A stretch of 64,000 bases of DNA from Halobacillus_B sp963739045 (GTDB taxonomy: Bacteria > Bacillota > Bacilli > Bacillales > Halobacillaceae). Where the stretch lies: contig CAVTYY010000011.1 in assembly GCA_963739045.1 (NCBI GenBank), forward strand, positions 133,793 to 197,792, written 5' to 3'. A program made the translations under genes and the position numbers. The notes under the pieces were generated by a model. The model saw nothing but the letters and a program-made list of their open reading frames with translations, had not been told where the DNA came from and made no database searches. Below, one piece after another: positions 9,186-17,349 of this stretch. Within the stretch, counting starts at the first letter, position 1. Every line of letters starts with the position of its first letter.

Positions 9186-9578
9186 TCAGCTGCCTCCTTT
9201 TATAACATTTTCTAATGTTCTGAATTTACCGTTCAATCGATCAACCAGGGCTTGATAATAAATTTGGTTTTTAGCTAGCTCATTCATTTCCTTATCCATA
9301 TCAACATTATTTCCATTGTGGTTATATGTAGTATCTTTGTTCGTAATCGTGCGGTAAGAGGGAGAGGGGTTTTCTTGAAAAGATAGGTGCCGAGGACTAG
9401 TACGTTTAGCCTTCATAGACGAGAGTTCATTATTCATAACCTCTTTAAAAACCACACTTTTTGATTTGTAACCAGGTGTGTCTACGTTAGCAATGTTGTT
9501 CGAAATGGTTCTATTTTTTTCTGTAGCATAATTCATTGAGTTTTCCAGCGCGGCAAATGTACCTCCAAAAAGCTTCAC
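9186..9578 (-). CDS. flgB: Flagellar basal-body rod protein FlgB
   Basis: FlgB is the first rod subunit and the first gene of the flagellar operon here. The protein shows the rod motif NNIANVDTPGYKSK and a C-terminal segment with MNELAKNQIYYQALVDRLN. An ATG at 9593 is in frame, but GGAGG lies within that extension, 8 bases upstream of a GTG at 9578 that begins MKLFGGTF, close to the B. subtilis FlgB start. The GTG is therefore chosen (130 residues). Confidence 0.95.
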   Translation of the reverse strand: MKLFGGTFAALENSMNYATEKNRTISNNIANVDTPGYKSKSVVFKEVMNNELSSMKAKRTSPRHLSFQENPSPSYRTITNKDTTYNHNGNNVDMDKEMNELAKNQIYYQALVDRLNGKFRTLENVIKGGS

Positions 9579-9622
9579 ACGGGTGTCCTCCATTCGACAT
9601 ATTTCCCATACCTACAAAAAAT

Positions 9623-9651
9623 ATTGTAAGAAATTCGTATACAACTGTCTA
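9623..9651 (-). promoter_or_regulatory. Probable sigma-A promoter of the flagellar operon
   Basis: On the minus strand a -35 box TAGACA and a -10 box TACAAT are separated by exactly 17 bases and lie about 45 bases upstream of the flgB GTG. In B. subtilis the large fla/che operon likewise has a sigma-A promoter between codY and flgB. I found no clear sigma-D (TAAA-N15-GCCGATAT) site next to it. Confidence 0.65.
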
Positions 9652-10116
9652 TGCTATTTAATACTCTTTTACATCTGTTTAGCAAAACAGGACTATAAGA
9701 TTAGTTATAAAGTCACGTTTCATTATGACTTTGTAATCAGTTGTCGAAATATCTATTATAATGAACATTATTACATACAATTGTTCGAAATTAAATATAA
9801 TTTTGCCGAAGTTTGGGAAACCGTTCCAAAGAAGGATAGGATTTCTCCGTGCCTCTGTTCAGTTATTTTCATAATTCTTGGTGACAATAATGAAAGTGAC
9901 TTGTAACCTCGAGAAGCTGCGCGGCCACCCTTCCGAAGAACCCTCCAGACTAAGAATAAAATAATCCGATCAATGGAGTTACTCGATGAAAACTCTATCA
10001 GGTGAAATCAAGTGTAAAAGACCAGCGTAACGCTCGTTGTGTTTGAGGAGTCAGAAAACCTCTCCTTCTGAATGCTAGGCAGATAGAGGAAGGTGAATCG
10101 ATTTGGTTAGAAGACA
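9652..10116. other. Non-coding gap between flgB and codY
   Basis: This 465-base stretch holds no convincing reading frame on either strand. The left half is AT-rich. The part from about 9,900 to 10,110 is less AT-rich and contains short dyads, for example AGCGTAACGCT near 10,024, but I recognise no known riboswitch or RNA family. It may hold upstream control sites for the flagellar operon or a small RNA ending at the codY terminator, which also has a short T run on the plus strand. Both ideas are speculative. Confidence 0.3.
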
Positions 10117-10120
10117 AAAA

Positions 10121-10148
10121 AACCCGAACCATTTTCATGGTTCGGGTT
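10121..10148 (-). terminator. Intrinsic terminator downstream of codY
   Basis: A perfect 10-bp stem, AACCCGAACC / GGTTCGGGTT, with an 8-base loop is followed on the minus strand by a T tract (GGGTTTTTTG). It lies about 30 bases after the codY stop and would end the codY transcript before the flagellar operon. Confidence 0.85.
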
Positions 10149-10180
10149 TTCTAGTATACAAAATTCTTACCCTGTCGTAT

Positions 10181-10960
10181 TTAGCTAGTTCGCAGTTTTT
10201 GGAGTTCTACTAAAAAGTTATTGTTAAGAACTTTAATGTACGTTCCTTTCATCCCTAGAGATCGGGATTCAATTACTCCTGCACTTTCCAGTTTACGCAA
10301 TGCATTTACAATCACGGAACGGGTAATGCCTACGCGATCTGCTATTTTACTCGCGACAAGCAACCCTTCATTGCCTTCAAGTTCCTCGAAAATATGCTCA
10401 ATTGCTTCTAATTCACTGTAGGATAGGGAACTGATGGCCATCTGAACGACAGCTTTGCTGCGTGCTTCCTGTTCAATTTCTTCAGTCTTTTCATGAAGAA
10501 TTTCCATTCCTACAACCGTAGCCCCGTACTCTGCTAACAATAAATCATCTTCATTAAAGCTTTCAGTTAAGCGGCTTAGTATTAGTGTTCCAAGACGCTG
10601 ACCACCGCCAATGATCGGTACAATGGTTGTTAATCCCTTTTCAAACAAATCACGATTCTCTACCGGAAATGCCGTATACTCACTGTTAATATCGATGTCA
10701 GGAGTGGTCTCCTGAATATTAAAGAGATTTTGAGTGTACTCTTGAGGGAATTGTCGATCAGACAGCATGGCCTGCATGCGGTCGTTTTCAATTTCCTGTT
10801 TAATAGCAAAGCCTAAAAGTTTTCCGCGTCTGCTTAGCACAAAAGTATTGGCTCCTATTACGTCCCTTAAGGTAGCTGACATATCGTTGAAATTCACTGA
10901 CTTTCCTGTTGTTTTCTGCAGCATGGCATTAATTCTACGTGCGCGATTTAATAGTTCCAT
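10181..10960 (-). CDS. codY: GTP- and branched-chain amino acid-sensing global repressor CodY
   Basis: CodY represses stationary-phase and nutrient-scavenging genes when GTP and Ile/Leu/Val are abundant. The 259-residue protein has the N-terminal GAF effector domain (SRRGKLLGFAI, INSEYTAFPVENRDLF, TIVPIIGGG) and a C-terminal winged helix-turn-helix (ASKIADRVGITRSVIVNALR, about 202-221). The length equals B. subtilis CodY and the similarity is very high. It is the last gene of the xerC-hslV-hslU-codY cluster. Confidence 0.98.
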   Translation of the reverse strand: MELLNRARRINAMLQKTTGKSVNFNDMSATLRDVIGANTFVLSRRGKLLGFAIKQEIENDRMQAMLSDRQFPQEYTQNLFNIQETTPDIDINSEYTAFPVENRDLFEKGLTTIVPIIGGGQRLGTLILSRLTESFNEDDLLLAEYGATVVGMEILHEKTEEIEQEARSKAVVQMAISSLSYSELEAIEHIFEELEGNEGLLVASKIADRVGITRSVIVNALRKLESAGVIESRSLGMKGTYIKVLNNNFLVELQKLRTS

Positions 10961-10984
10961 GTGTGACCCTCCTTGTTTGTTTTC

Positions 10985-12382
10985 CTATAGTATGAATCGG
11001 CTGAGATCTTTGTTTTTTACAATACTGGATAATTTGCTGTCTACGTATTGAGGTGTAATTTCAATAGTTTCCAATGTTACATCAGGAGCTTCAAATGACA
11101 GATCCTCAAGTAATTTCTCTAAAATTGTGTGCAGACGTCTGGCTCCAATATTATCGGTTTCCTGGTTTACTTCAAATGCAATTTCAGCAAGTCTTGTAAT
11201 AGCATCGTCAGAAAATTCCACCTTTATACCTTCAACTTCTAAAAGAGCCTTATATTGTTTAAGCAAAGCGTTGGATGGCTCTACTAATATATTTCTGAAA
11301 TCCTGAACAGTAAGCTTATTCAGCTCTACACGGATTGGAAAGCGGCCTTGAAGTTCCGGGATTAAATCAGATGGTTTTGCCATATGAAAAGCACCTGCTG
11401 CTATAAACAGAACATGATCTGTAGAAACGGGTCCATATTTAGTAACTACAGTAGAACCTTCGACGATCGGCAGAATGTCTCTCTGGACTCCTTCTCGGGA
11501 TACATTCGCCTGATTATCCCCTTTAGCAGCTACTTTATCAATTTCATCAATGAAAATCATGCCGGATTGTTCTACTTTTTCAACAGCTTGCTGGCCGACC
11601 TCATCCATATCCACAAGCTTGCTTGCTTCCTCTTGAGTGAGCACTTTCCTTGCTTCAGCTACAGGAAGGCGTCTTTTTTTCTTTTTCTTAGGCATGAATT
11701 GACTGAAAGCATCCTGCATATTCATCCCCATCTGTTCCATTCCTGAGCCCTGCAGCATGTCAAACATAGAGGATTGAGATTCTTCCACTTCTATGGTTAC
11801 CATTTGGTCCTCAAGTTCGCCCATGTCCAATTGATGACGGATCCGCTTACGGTTATTTTCCACCTCAGCTTCATCGGTGTCCTCTTTTGGCTCTGATTCC
11901 TGCTGGTTACTTTGATTAAACAGCATTTCAAAAGGATTCTTGAAGTTATTCCCCTGCTTCTTTTTCGAGGGAACAATTAATTTAACAAGGCGTTTATTCG
12001 CTTGTTCTTCCGCACGGTCTTTTACAGCTTCCATTTTTTCTTCTTTCACCATGCGCACAGCCATTTCCACAAGATCCCTGACCATTGATTCTACATCTCT
12101 TCCTACGTAGCCGACCTCTGTAAATTTAGTCGCCTCCACTTTTACAAATGGCGCGCCTACTAATTTCGCAAGCCGGCGGGCAATTTCTGTTTTCCCTACC
12201 CCGGTAGGTCCGATCATAAGAATATTCTTCGGGACGATTTCATCACGAATTTGGTCATTCAACTGCATTCTGCGATAGCGGTTTCTCAGTGCGATGGCGA
12301 CAGATTTCTTTGCACTATTCTGTCCGATAATATATTGGTCTAATCTTTCAACAATTTGTTTTGGAGTTAAATTTAATGACAT
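10985..12382 (-). CDS. hslU: HslU (ClpY) ATPase subunit of the HslUV protease
   Basis: HslU is the AAA+ unfoldase that feeds substrates to HslV. The 465-residue protein has Walker A GPTGVGKTE (about 58-66), the pore-loop region VGYVGRDVESMVRDL, a Lys/Glu-rich I domain (about 130-240), Walker B GMIFIDEIDK and the sensor-2 region GARRLHTILEKLLEDL. It starts 12 bases after hslV and ends in the HslV-activating C-terminal type, LSRFIL. Confidence 0.97.
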   Translation of the reverse strand: MSLNLTPKQIVERLDQYIIGQNSAKKSVAIALRNRYRRMQLNDQIRDEIVPKNILMIGPTGVGKTEIARRLAKLVGAPFVKVEATKFTEVGYVGRDVESMVRDLVEMAVRMVKEEKMEAVKDRAEEQANKRLVKLIVPSKKKQGNNFKNPFEMLFNQSNQQESEPKEDTDEAEVENNRKRIRHQLDMGELEDQMVTIEVEESQSSMFDMLQGSGMEQMGMNMQDAFSQFMPKKKKKRRLPVAEARKVLTQEEASKLVDMDEVGQQAVEKVEQSGMIFIDEIDKVAAKGDNQANVSREGVQRDILPIVEGSTVVTKYGPVSTDHVLFIAAGAFHMAKPSDLIPELQGRFPIRVELNKLTVQDFRNILVEPSNALLKQYKALLEVEGIKVEFSDDAITRLAEIAFEVNQETDNIGARRLHTILEKLLEDLSFEAPDVTLETIEITPQYVDSKLSSIVKNKDLSRFIL

Positions 12383-12393
12383 TATTTGCCCTC

Positions 12394-12939
12394 CTATTCG
12401 AGCACCTCTAAGGTTATTTGGTCATTGGTAAACACACAAATTTCCCCCGCGATCTCCAGGGCTGCTTTGGCTATATCCTTAGCTGATTGTTCCGAAGAAT
12501 AGCGCTTCAAGGCACGGCCGGCACTTAAAGCGTAGTTCCCGCCAGACCCAATGGCTAAGATTCCATCATCCGGTTCTATTACTTCCCCAGTTCCGGAAAC
12601 GAGAAACATATTTTCTTTATCCATCACGATTAACATAGCTTCAAGCTTTCTTAATACGCGATCACTTCGCCATTCTTTAGCAAGCTCGACTGCTGCTCTC
12701 GCTAAATTACCATCAAAAGCTTCGAGCTTTGCTTCAAACTTTTCAAAAAGTGTAAACGCATCAGCTACTGAACCCGCAAACCCGGCAAGTACTTGATCAT
12801 TAAATAACCTTCGTACTTTTTTGGCTTTATGCTTCATAACGACCTGGTTGCCGAGGGTGACTTGCCCGTCACCGCTCATTGCGCTCAGCCCCTTATGCTG
12901 GACTGCAAAAATTGTAGTTGCATGAAATTGTTGATCCAT
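12394..12939 (-). CDS. hslV: HslV (ClpQ/CodW) peptidase subunit, unusual N-terminus
   Basis: HslV is the proteasome-beta-like peptidase of HslUV. The 181-residue product carries FHATTIFAVQHKG, AMSGDGQVTLG and the SGTGEVIEP/IGSGGNYALSAGRAL regions. The start at 12939 is supported by GAGGTGAT just upstream, giving MDQQFHATT. In most bacteria the catalytic residue is the Thr exposed after Met; B. subtilis CodW is reported to use a Ser directly after Met in an extended N-terminus. Here Asp follows Met, so neither arrangement is obvious. Either propeptide processing before Thr-Thr occurs or the active N-terminus differs. Confidence 0.95.
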   Translation of the reverse strand: MDQQFHATTIFAVQHKGLSAMSGDGQVTLGNQVVMKHKAKKVRRLFNDQVLAGFAGSVADAFTLFEKFEAKLEAFDGNLARAAVELAKEWRSDRVLRKLEAMLIVMDKENMFLVSGTGEVIEPDDGILAIGSGGNYALSAGRALKRYSSEQSAKDIAKAALEIAGEICVFTNDQITLEVLE

Positions 12940-12948
12940 TTGATCACC

Positions 12949-13854
12949 TCATTTATTTGCTCGGGGATGGCTGTTCATATAAACGTTTCTCAGCCGATCC
13001 TTTGTAACGTGTGTATATATTTGAGTAGACGAAAGATGTTCATGGCCCAATAGTTCTTGCACTGACCGAAGATCCGCACCATTATTCAGTAGGTGGGTTG
13101 CAAACGAATGCCGCAGTTTGTGGGGGTGAATATCCACGGTAAGCGCAGCTTCTTTCACGAGTTTATCCAAGATCATACGTACGCCACGAGCAGTCAGTGC
13201 CCCTCCTTTAGAGTTGAGGAACAATCGATCCGCTGCCGCTCCACTTCTGCTCATTAATTGTTGACGTCCATCTTCCATATAGCGGCGGAGAGCTTCACTG
13301 GCAAATGAGCCAAAAGGGACGTAGCGTTCTTTTCGTCCTTTCCCGTGAACAAGCACGGTAGTCAGTGAAAAATCAATGTCCGCACATTCAATCCTCGTAC
13401 ATTCGCTGACCCGGATTCCGGTACCATATAATATTTCGATCAATGCCTGGTTTCTCTGTCCTAAGGGATGAGTTAAGTCACTTGCTGAAAATAATGGTTT
13501 CAGTTCTTCCTCATAAAAAAACTCAGGGATAGGTTTATCTCCTTTAGGTAAAGTTACAGTCAGGAAAGGGTTGCTCGAGATTATACCTTCACGTTCTAAA
13601 AATCGGTAGAAGCTTCTCATGCAGGACAGCTTTCTAGAAATGGTTTTCCTTGATAACTGCGCTTGATGAAGCTGAGAAAGATAGACGCGAATAGCTGGAT
13701 AATCAACTTCATTAAAAGCAACAGCTTCCGCTTCCAAAAAGCGGGCAAAGCCTTCCACGTCCTTTTTATAATTCTCCACAGTTAATGGTGAAGCATTTTT
13801 TTCAATTTGTAAGTATTCTAAAAATAACTGTTTGTGAACTTCCCATTGATTCAT
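12949..13854 (-). CDS. xerC: Tyrosine recombinase XerC (CodV)
   Basis: XerC resolves chromosome dimers at dif together with XerD. The 301-residue protein has the SAM-like N-terminal DNA-binding domain and the catalytic set: Arg148 (TGIRVSE), Lys about 173, His245 and Arg248 (HPHKLRHSFATHL), His271 (LLGHEHLSS) and Tyr280 (TQIYTHV). It heads the xerC-hslV-hslU-codY cluster, as codV does in B. subtilis. No integrase-like cargo surrounds it, so it is the housekeeping enzyme. Confidence 0.96.
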   Translation of the reverse strand: MNQWEVHKQLFLEYLQIEKNASPLTVENYKKDVEGFARFLEAEAVAFNEVDYPAIRVYLSQLHQAQLSRKTISRKLSCMRSFYRFLEREGIISSNPFLTVTLPKGDKPIPEFFYEEELKPLFSASDLTHPLGQRNQALIEILYGTGIRVSECTRIECADIDFSLTTVLVHGKGRKERYVPFGSFASEALRRYMEDGRQQLMSRSGAAADRLFLNSKGGALTARGVRMILDKLVKEAALTVDIHPHKLRHSFATHLLNNGADLRSVQELLGHEHLSSTQIYTHVTKDRLRNVYMNSHPRANK

Positions 13855-13880
13855 AGCTCACCTCACACAAGAGCGTTTAA

Positions 13881-13907
13881 ATTTTATCACACTTTTATCC
13901 TTGTAAA
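13881..13907 (-). promoter_or_regulatory. Possible promoter of xerC-hslV-hslU-codY
   Basis: On the minus strand TTTACA and TAAAAT occur 15 bases apart (short spacing; TTGTTT two bases further upstream gives 18), about 30 bases before the xerC ATG. A TG lies just upstream of the -10 box. The spacing makes this tentative. Confidence 0.4.
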
Positions 13908-14131
13908 CAATGGATTTAATAAAACTGTAACAAAATTCTGAATAGTTTCCAACTAATGTTATGAAAACGTTATCTAATCCCCTAAATAAAGGATATTACT
14001 TTAGCGGCCCGTCTATTATAGAATCACCTTTGCTGGACAAGGTGTCAAGTATTTCATCTTGCCAAACGGTAATTATATCCGTCAATTTCCCAACTGTCAA
14101 TATGTTAAGAAAATTAGCAGTCAAATAGCAA
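13908..14131. other. Gene-free gap between topA and xerC (site normally holding trmFO)
   Basis: In B. subtilis and most relatives the tRNA methyltransferase gene trmFO (gid) lies between topA and codV/xerC. Here only about 320 bases separate the two genes and no fragment of a flavoprotein reading frame is visible in any frame. The stretch is AT-rich and contains no structure I recognise other than the topA terminator next to it. Confidence 0.5.
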
Positions 14132-14162
14132 AAGCCTATAGCTGCAAATGAGCTATAGGCTT
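14132..14162 (-). terminator. Intrinsic terminator downstream of topA
   Basis: A perfect 12-bp stem (AAGCCTATAGCT / AGCTATAGGCTT) with a 7-base loop lies 11 bases after the topA stop. The minus-strand tail is a short T run (TTTTGC), so termination may be incomplete. Confidence 0.7.
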
Positions 14163-14173
14163 AACAAAAAGAA

Positions 14174-16249
14174 TTAGGATTGTGCCTCTTCTTTATAGTC
14201 ACATTCCGTACATTGGATCTGCGTTCCTTTCTTCGACCTTTTTTCCACCAGTATGGATTCACATTTCGGACAAGGTCTGCTGATCGGTTTATCCCATGAG
14301 ATGAAGTCACACTCAGGATATCGTTCACATCCATAAAATTTGCGGTTCTTTTTACTTTTTCTCTCTACGATCTCACCTTCATGGCATTTCGGACAAGTGA
14401 CATCGATTTTTTTCAAAATAGGTTTAGTGTTTCTGCACTCAGGAAAGTTTGAGCATGCGAGAAACTTCCCATATCTCCCCATTTTATAAACCATTTCATG
14501 CCCGCACTTTTCACAATCAATGCCAGCTGGTTCATCTTTGATCTCGATTTCTTCCATTTCCTTCTCCGCTTTTTCCAAGCGCGGCTTGAAATCCTTGTAG
14601 AAGTCTCCGATGATCGAAACCCAGTCTTCCTTGCCAACTTCTATCGCATCCAAGTCATCTTCCATTCCCTTAGTGAAATCAACATCAATAATTTCCGGGA
14701 AGTAGTCCCTTAATTGCTCCAGGACAATCTCGCCAAGTTCTGTAGGAATAAAGCGTTTATTGTCCAGCGCAACGTAACCTCTTCGCTGAATAGTATCAAG
14801 CGTAGGCGCATACGTAGAAGGACGTCCGATTCCTAATTCCTCTAAGGTCTTTACTAATCGAGCCTCTGTATACCGCGGAGGAGGCTGAGTGAAGTGCTGA
14901 TTCGGTTCAATGTTCTCTGCCTTCACCGTCATCCCTTCCTCGAGATGAGGCAGTAATTTATCACTTTCTTGCTTATTATCGTCCCGACCTTCAATGTACA
15001 CCCTCATAAATCCTTTAAATTTCACTTCAGATCCTGTAGCTCTAAACTCGACCCCTTGATTATCAAGATGTACGGTCATGGTATCCAGAACGGCTGGCGC
15101 CATTTGGCTGGATATAAACCGATCCCAGATCAGTTTATATAAACGGTACTGGTCACGCGAAAGAATACTCTTCATGGCTTTAGGGTCACGTTCGGAACCG
15201 GTGGGACGGATCGCTTCGTGAGCGTCCTGGGCACCTTCTTGCTTTTTCACCTTTTTATTCTGGCCTAAATATTCTTCACCATACTTCGATTGAATGTATT
15301 GTTTAGCATCTTCTTTTGCCGAATTGGACAGCCTGGTGGAATCGGTACGCATGTAGGTAATCAAACCTGTAATCCCAAGCTTACCTTTTAGATCAATTCC
15401 TTCGTACAGCTGCTGAGCAATCATCATAGTCTTTTTTGCACGGAAGTTCAGCTTTCTAGCTGCTTCCTGCTGTAAAGAAGAAGTCGTAAATGGCAGTGAA
15501 GGGTTTCTGCGGCGTTCCCTCTTGTTGACCTTTTCCACTGAAAAGTTCTTCCCTTTCATCTGCTGTTGAATCCGCTCGACGTCTTCCTGCGTTTTCAATT
15601 CTTGCTTCTTTCCATCCACTCCGTAAAAGGATCCTTCAAAAGGCTCTTTCTCCTTTAAGAAGTTACCCTCAATGGTCCAATATTCTTCGGGTTCAAATTC
15701 ATTGATCTCATTTTCTCTGTCGACAATAATTTTAACTGCCACGGATTGTACACGGCCGGCACTGAGACCCTTTTTGACCTTTTTCCATAATATCGGACTG
15801 ATATTATACCCAACGAGACGATCAAGAATTCTCCTTGCTTGTTGAGCATCAACTAAATCTGAGTCAATGGTTCGCGGCTGTTTAAACGATTCTTTAATCG
15901 CTTCTTTAGTAATTTCGTTAAATACTACGCGGCAATCAGATGTGGTATCAATATCTAAACTGTGCGCTAAATGCCAAGCGATCGCTTCTCCTTCGCGATC
16001 GGGGTCGGCAGCTAGATAGACGCGCTTAGCTTTTTTCGCTGCTGTTTTTAATTCTTTTAAAACCGGGCCTTTGCCGCGGATCGTAATATATTTAGGTTCG
16101 AATTCATGATCAACATCCACACCCATTTGACTCTTAGGCAAGTCACGGATGTGACCTAATGAAGCTTTTACTTTGTATTTCTTTCCAAGGTATCGTTCAA
16201 TCGTCTTAGCTTTTGCCGGCGACTCAACGATTACTAGATAATCTGCCAT
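14174..16249 (-). CDS. topA: DNA topoisomerase I
   Basis: Type IA topoisomerase that relaxes negative supercoils. The 691-residue protein starts MADYLVIVESPAKAKTI with the Toprim domain (acidic LAADPDREGEA), has the catalytic Tyr at about 299 in TYMRTDSTRLS, and ends with three C-terminal zinc ribbons (CEKCGHEM...CSNFPEC, CPKCHEGE...CERYPEC, CPKCESIL...CTEC). An ATG five codons upstream is in frame, but GGGAGGA lies between it and the ATG at 16249, which is chosen. It is flanked by its own promoter and terminator. Confidence 0.97.
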   Translation of the reverse strand: MADYLVIVESPAKAKTIERYLGKKYKVKASLGHIRDLPKSQMGVDVDHEFEPKYITIRGKGPVLKELKTAAKKAKRVYLAADPDREGEAIAWHLAHSLDIDTTSDCRVVFNEITKEAIKESFKQPRTIDSDLVDAQQARRILDRLVGYNISPILWKKVKKGLSAGRVQSVAVKIIVDRENEINEFEPEEYWTIEGNFLKEKEPFEGSFYGVDGKKQELKTQEDVERIQQQMKGKNFSVEKVNKRERRRNPSLPFTTSSLQQEAARKLNFRAKKTMMIAQQLYEGIDLKGKLGITGLITYMRTDSTRLSNSAKEDAKQYIQSKYGEEYLGQNKKVKKQEGAQDAHEAIRPTGSERDPKAMKSILSRDQYRLYKLIWDRFISSQMAPAVLDTMTVHLDNQGVEFRATGSEVKFKGFMRVYIEGRDDNKQESDKLLPHLEEGMTVKAENIEPNQHFTQPPPRYTEARLVKTLEELGIGRPSTYAPTLDTIQRRGYVALDNKRFIPTELGEIVLEQLRDYFPEIIDVDFTKGMEDDLDAIEVGKEDWVSIIGDFYKDFKPRLEKAEKEMEEIEIKDEPAGIDCEKCGHEMVYKMGRYGKFLACSNFPECRNTKPILKKIDVTCPKCHEGEIVERKSKKNRKFYGCERYPECDFISWDKPISRPCPKCESILVEKRSKKGTQIQCTECDYKEEAQS

Positions 16250-16308
16250 ATCGGTTCCTCCCATAGAGGTGGTTTCTCTGTTCTGTTAGTTATGATAAAT
16301 CTTCCCTA

Positions 16309-16337
16309 TTATTAAATACAATGAAACCGTTTGTCAA
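16309..16337 (-). promoter_or_regulatory. Sigma-A promoter of topA
   Basis: Minus strand: TTGACA, a 17-base spacer, then TAATAA, lying about 60 bases upstream of the topA start codon. The -35 box is a perfect consensus match and the -10 box is a good one. Confidence 0.75.
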
Positions 16338-16408
16338 ACATAGCTGATAAAAAAGTTTCTAAGCGGGAACGATTCAACCCTGACTGTAACACTATTGTAA
16401 GAATTTTT

Positions 16409-17287
16409 TCAAATTTTAACTTCCCAGTCTTCAAGGATGTCCTGACCGGACTGGACAAGCTTTGCCCCTTGCTGGATTAAATAATGACACCCTTCACTCG
16501 CTGGGTTCAAGATTGATCCTGGCATCGCATAGACCTCTCTTCCTTGTTCCAGAGCCTGATCTACGGTGATAAGCGAGCCGCTTCGCATCCTTGCTTCCAC
16601 TACCAGAGTCCCTTGAGTAAGACCGGAAATGATGCGATTCCTCTCCGGAAAATGATGCTTTTTCGGTTGTCGATCCGGGGGATATTCGCTCACCAGTAAA
16701 TGATGGTTACATAACTCTTGCAGGAGGGCTGGATTATTCTTAGGATATATATGTTGAAAACCAGATCCAAGAACAGCTATGGTCTTGCCAGATTGCTGTA
16801 CAGCTAGATTATGAGCATATTGATCAATGCCTTTAGCAAAGCCGCTTACTAGCATAAAACCTTGGTTTATCAACGGATTGAGAATTTTTTTCATCGAGGA
16901 GAAAGCGTATTTTGAAGGGGTTCTCGTACCGACCACACTTAACGAAGATGGAACTTTCAGAAGCTGTGAATTTCCTAGTAAATACAGGACAATGGGGGGA
17001 TCAGGTATCGATTTTAGAAGGGAGGGATAACTGTCGTCAAAAATCGTTATACAGGTGATTTTTTGGAAGATCATGTCGAGTTTCTTCATTATATTAGGGT
17101 CACGCAAATAGTCAAAAAGAGCACGGGAGCGATCCATTTTTATTTGAAATCGTTCAGCCAATTGATGAGGAGAGTAAAGATGAATTTGGTTAAGCTTAGG
17201 GTCGTCTTTAATGATTTTACGCAGTAAAGTTCGAGTGACGAAGGGAGACGCGTGGAGATGAATCAATTTTTTTCTAATCAGGTCCAT
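16409..17287 (-). CDS. dprA: DNA-processing protein DprA (Smf)
   Basis: DprA loads RecA on incoming single-stranded DNA during transformation. The 292-residue protein contains the Rossmann-like DprA domain with SVVGTRTPSKYAFS, VSGFAKGIDQYAHNLA, AVLGSGFQHIYP, SEYPPDRQP and FPERNRIISGL, all family hallmarks. It lies between sucD and topA, as smf does in B. subtilis. Its length matches Bacillus DprA without the C-terminal winged-helix extension of some homologues. Confidence 0.95.
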   Translation of the reverse strand: MDLIRKKLIHLHASPFVTRTLLRKIIKDDPKLNQIHLYSPHQLAERFQIKMDRSRALFDYLRDPNIMKKLDMIFQKITCITIFDDSYPSLLKSIPDPPIVLYLLGNSQLLKVPSSLSVVGTRTPSKYAFSSMKKILNPLINQGFMLVSGFAKGIDQYAHNLAVQQSGKTIAVLGSGFQHIYPKNNPALLQELCNHHLLVSEYPPDRQPKKHHFPERNRIISGLTQGTLVVEARMRSGSLITVDQALEQGREVYAMPGSILNPASEGCHYLIQQGAKLVQSGQDILEDWEVKI

Positions 17288-17310
17288 ATTCTTCCTCTTT
17301 TCATTAAAGA

Positions 17311-17340
17311 TAAGCCGTGCCTGGAAATAGGCACGGCTTA
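17311..17340 (-). terminator. Terminator downstream of sucCD
   Basis: A perfect 12-bp stem, TAAGCCGTGCCT / AGGCACGGCTTA, with a 6-base loop lies 9 bases after the sucD stop. The following T run on the minus strand is weak (TATCTTTAATG), so partial read-through into dprA is possible. Confidence 0.7.
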
Positions 17341-17349
17341 TAAATTAAA

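Noticed and set aside
9583..9906. Plus-strand frame of 107 codons between flgB and codY
   Set aside because: Composition is Tyr/Ile/Asn/Cys-rich, as expected from AT-rich non-coding DNA, and it runs through the flagellar promoter.
12949..13854. Tyrosine recombinase as a phage or integron integrase
   Set aside because: It has XerC length and motifs and lies in the conserved xerC-hslV-hslU-codY cluster, with no mobile cargo next to it.
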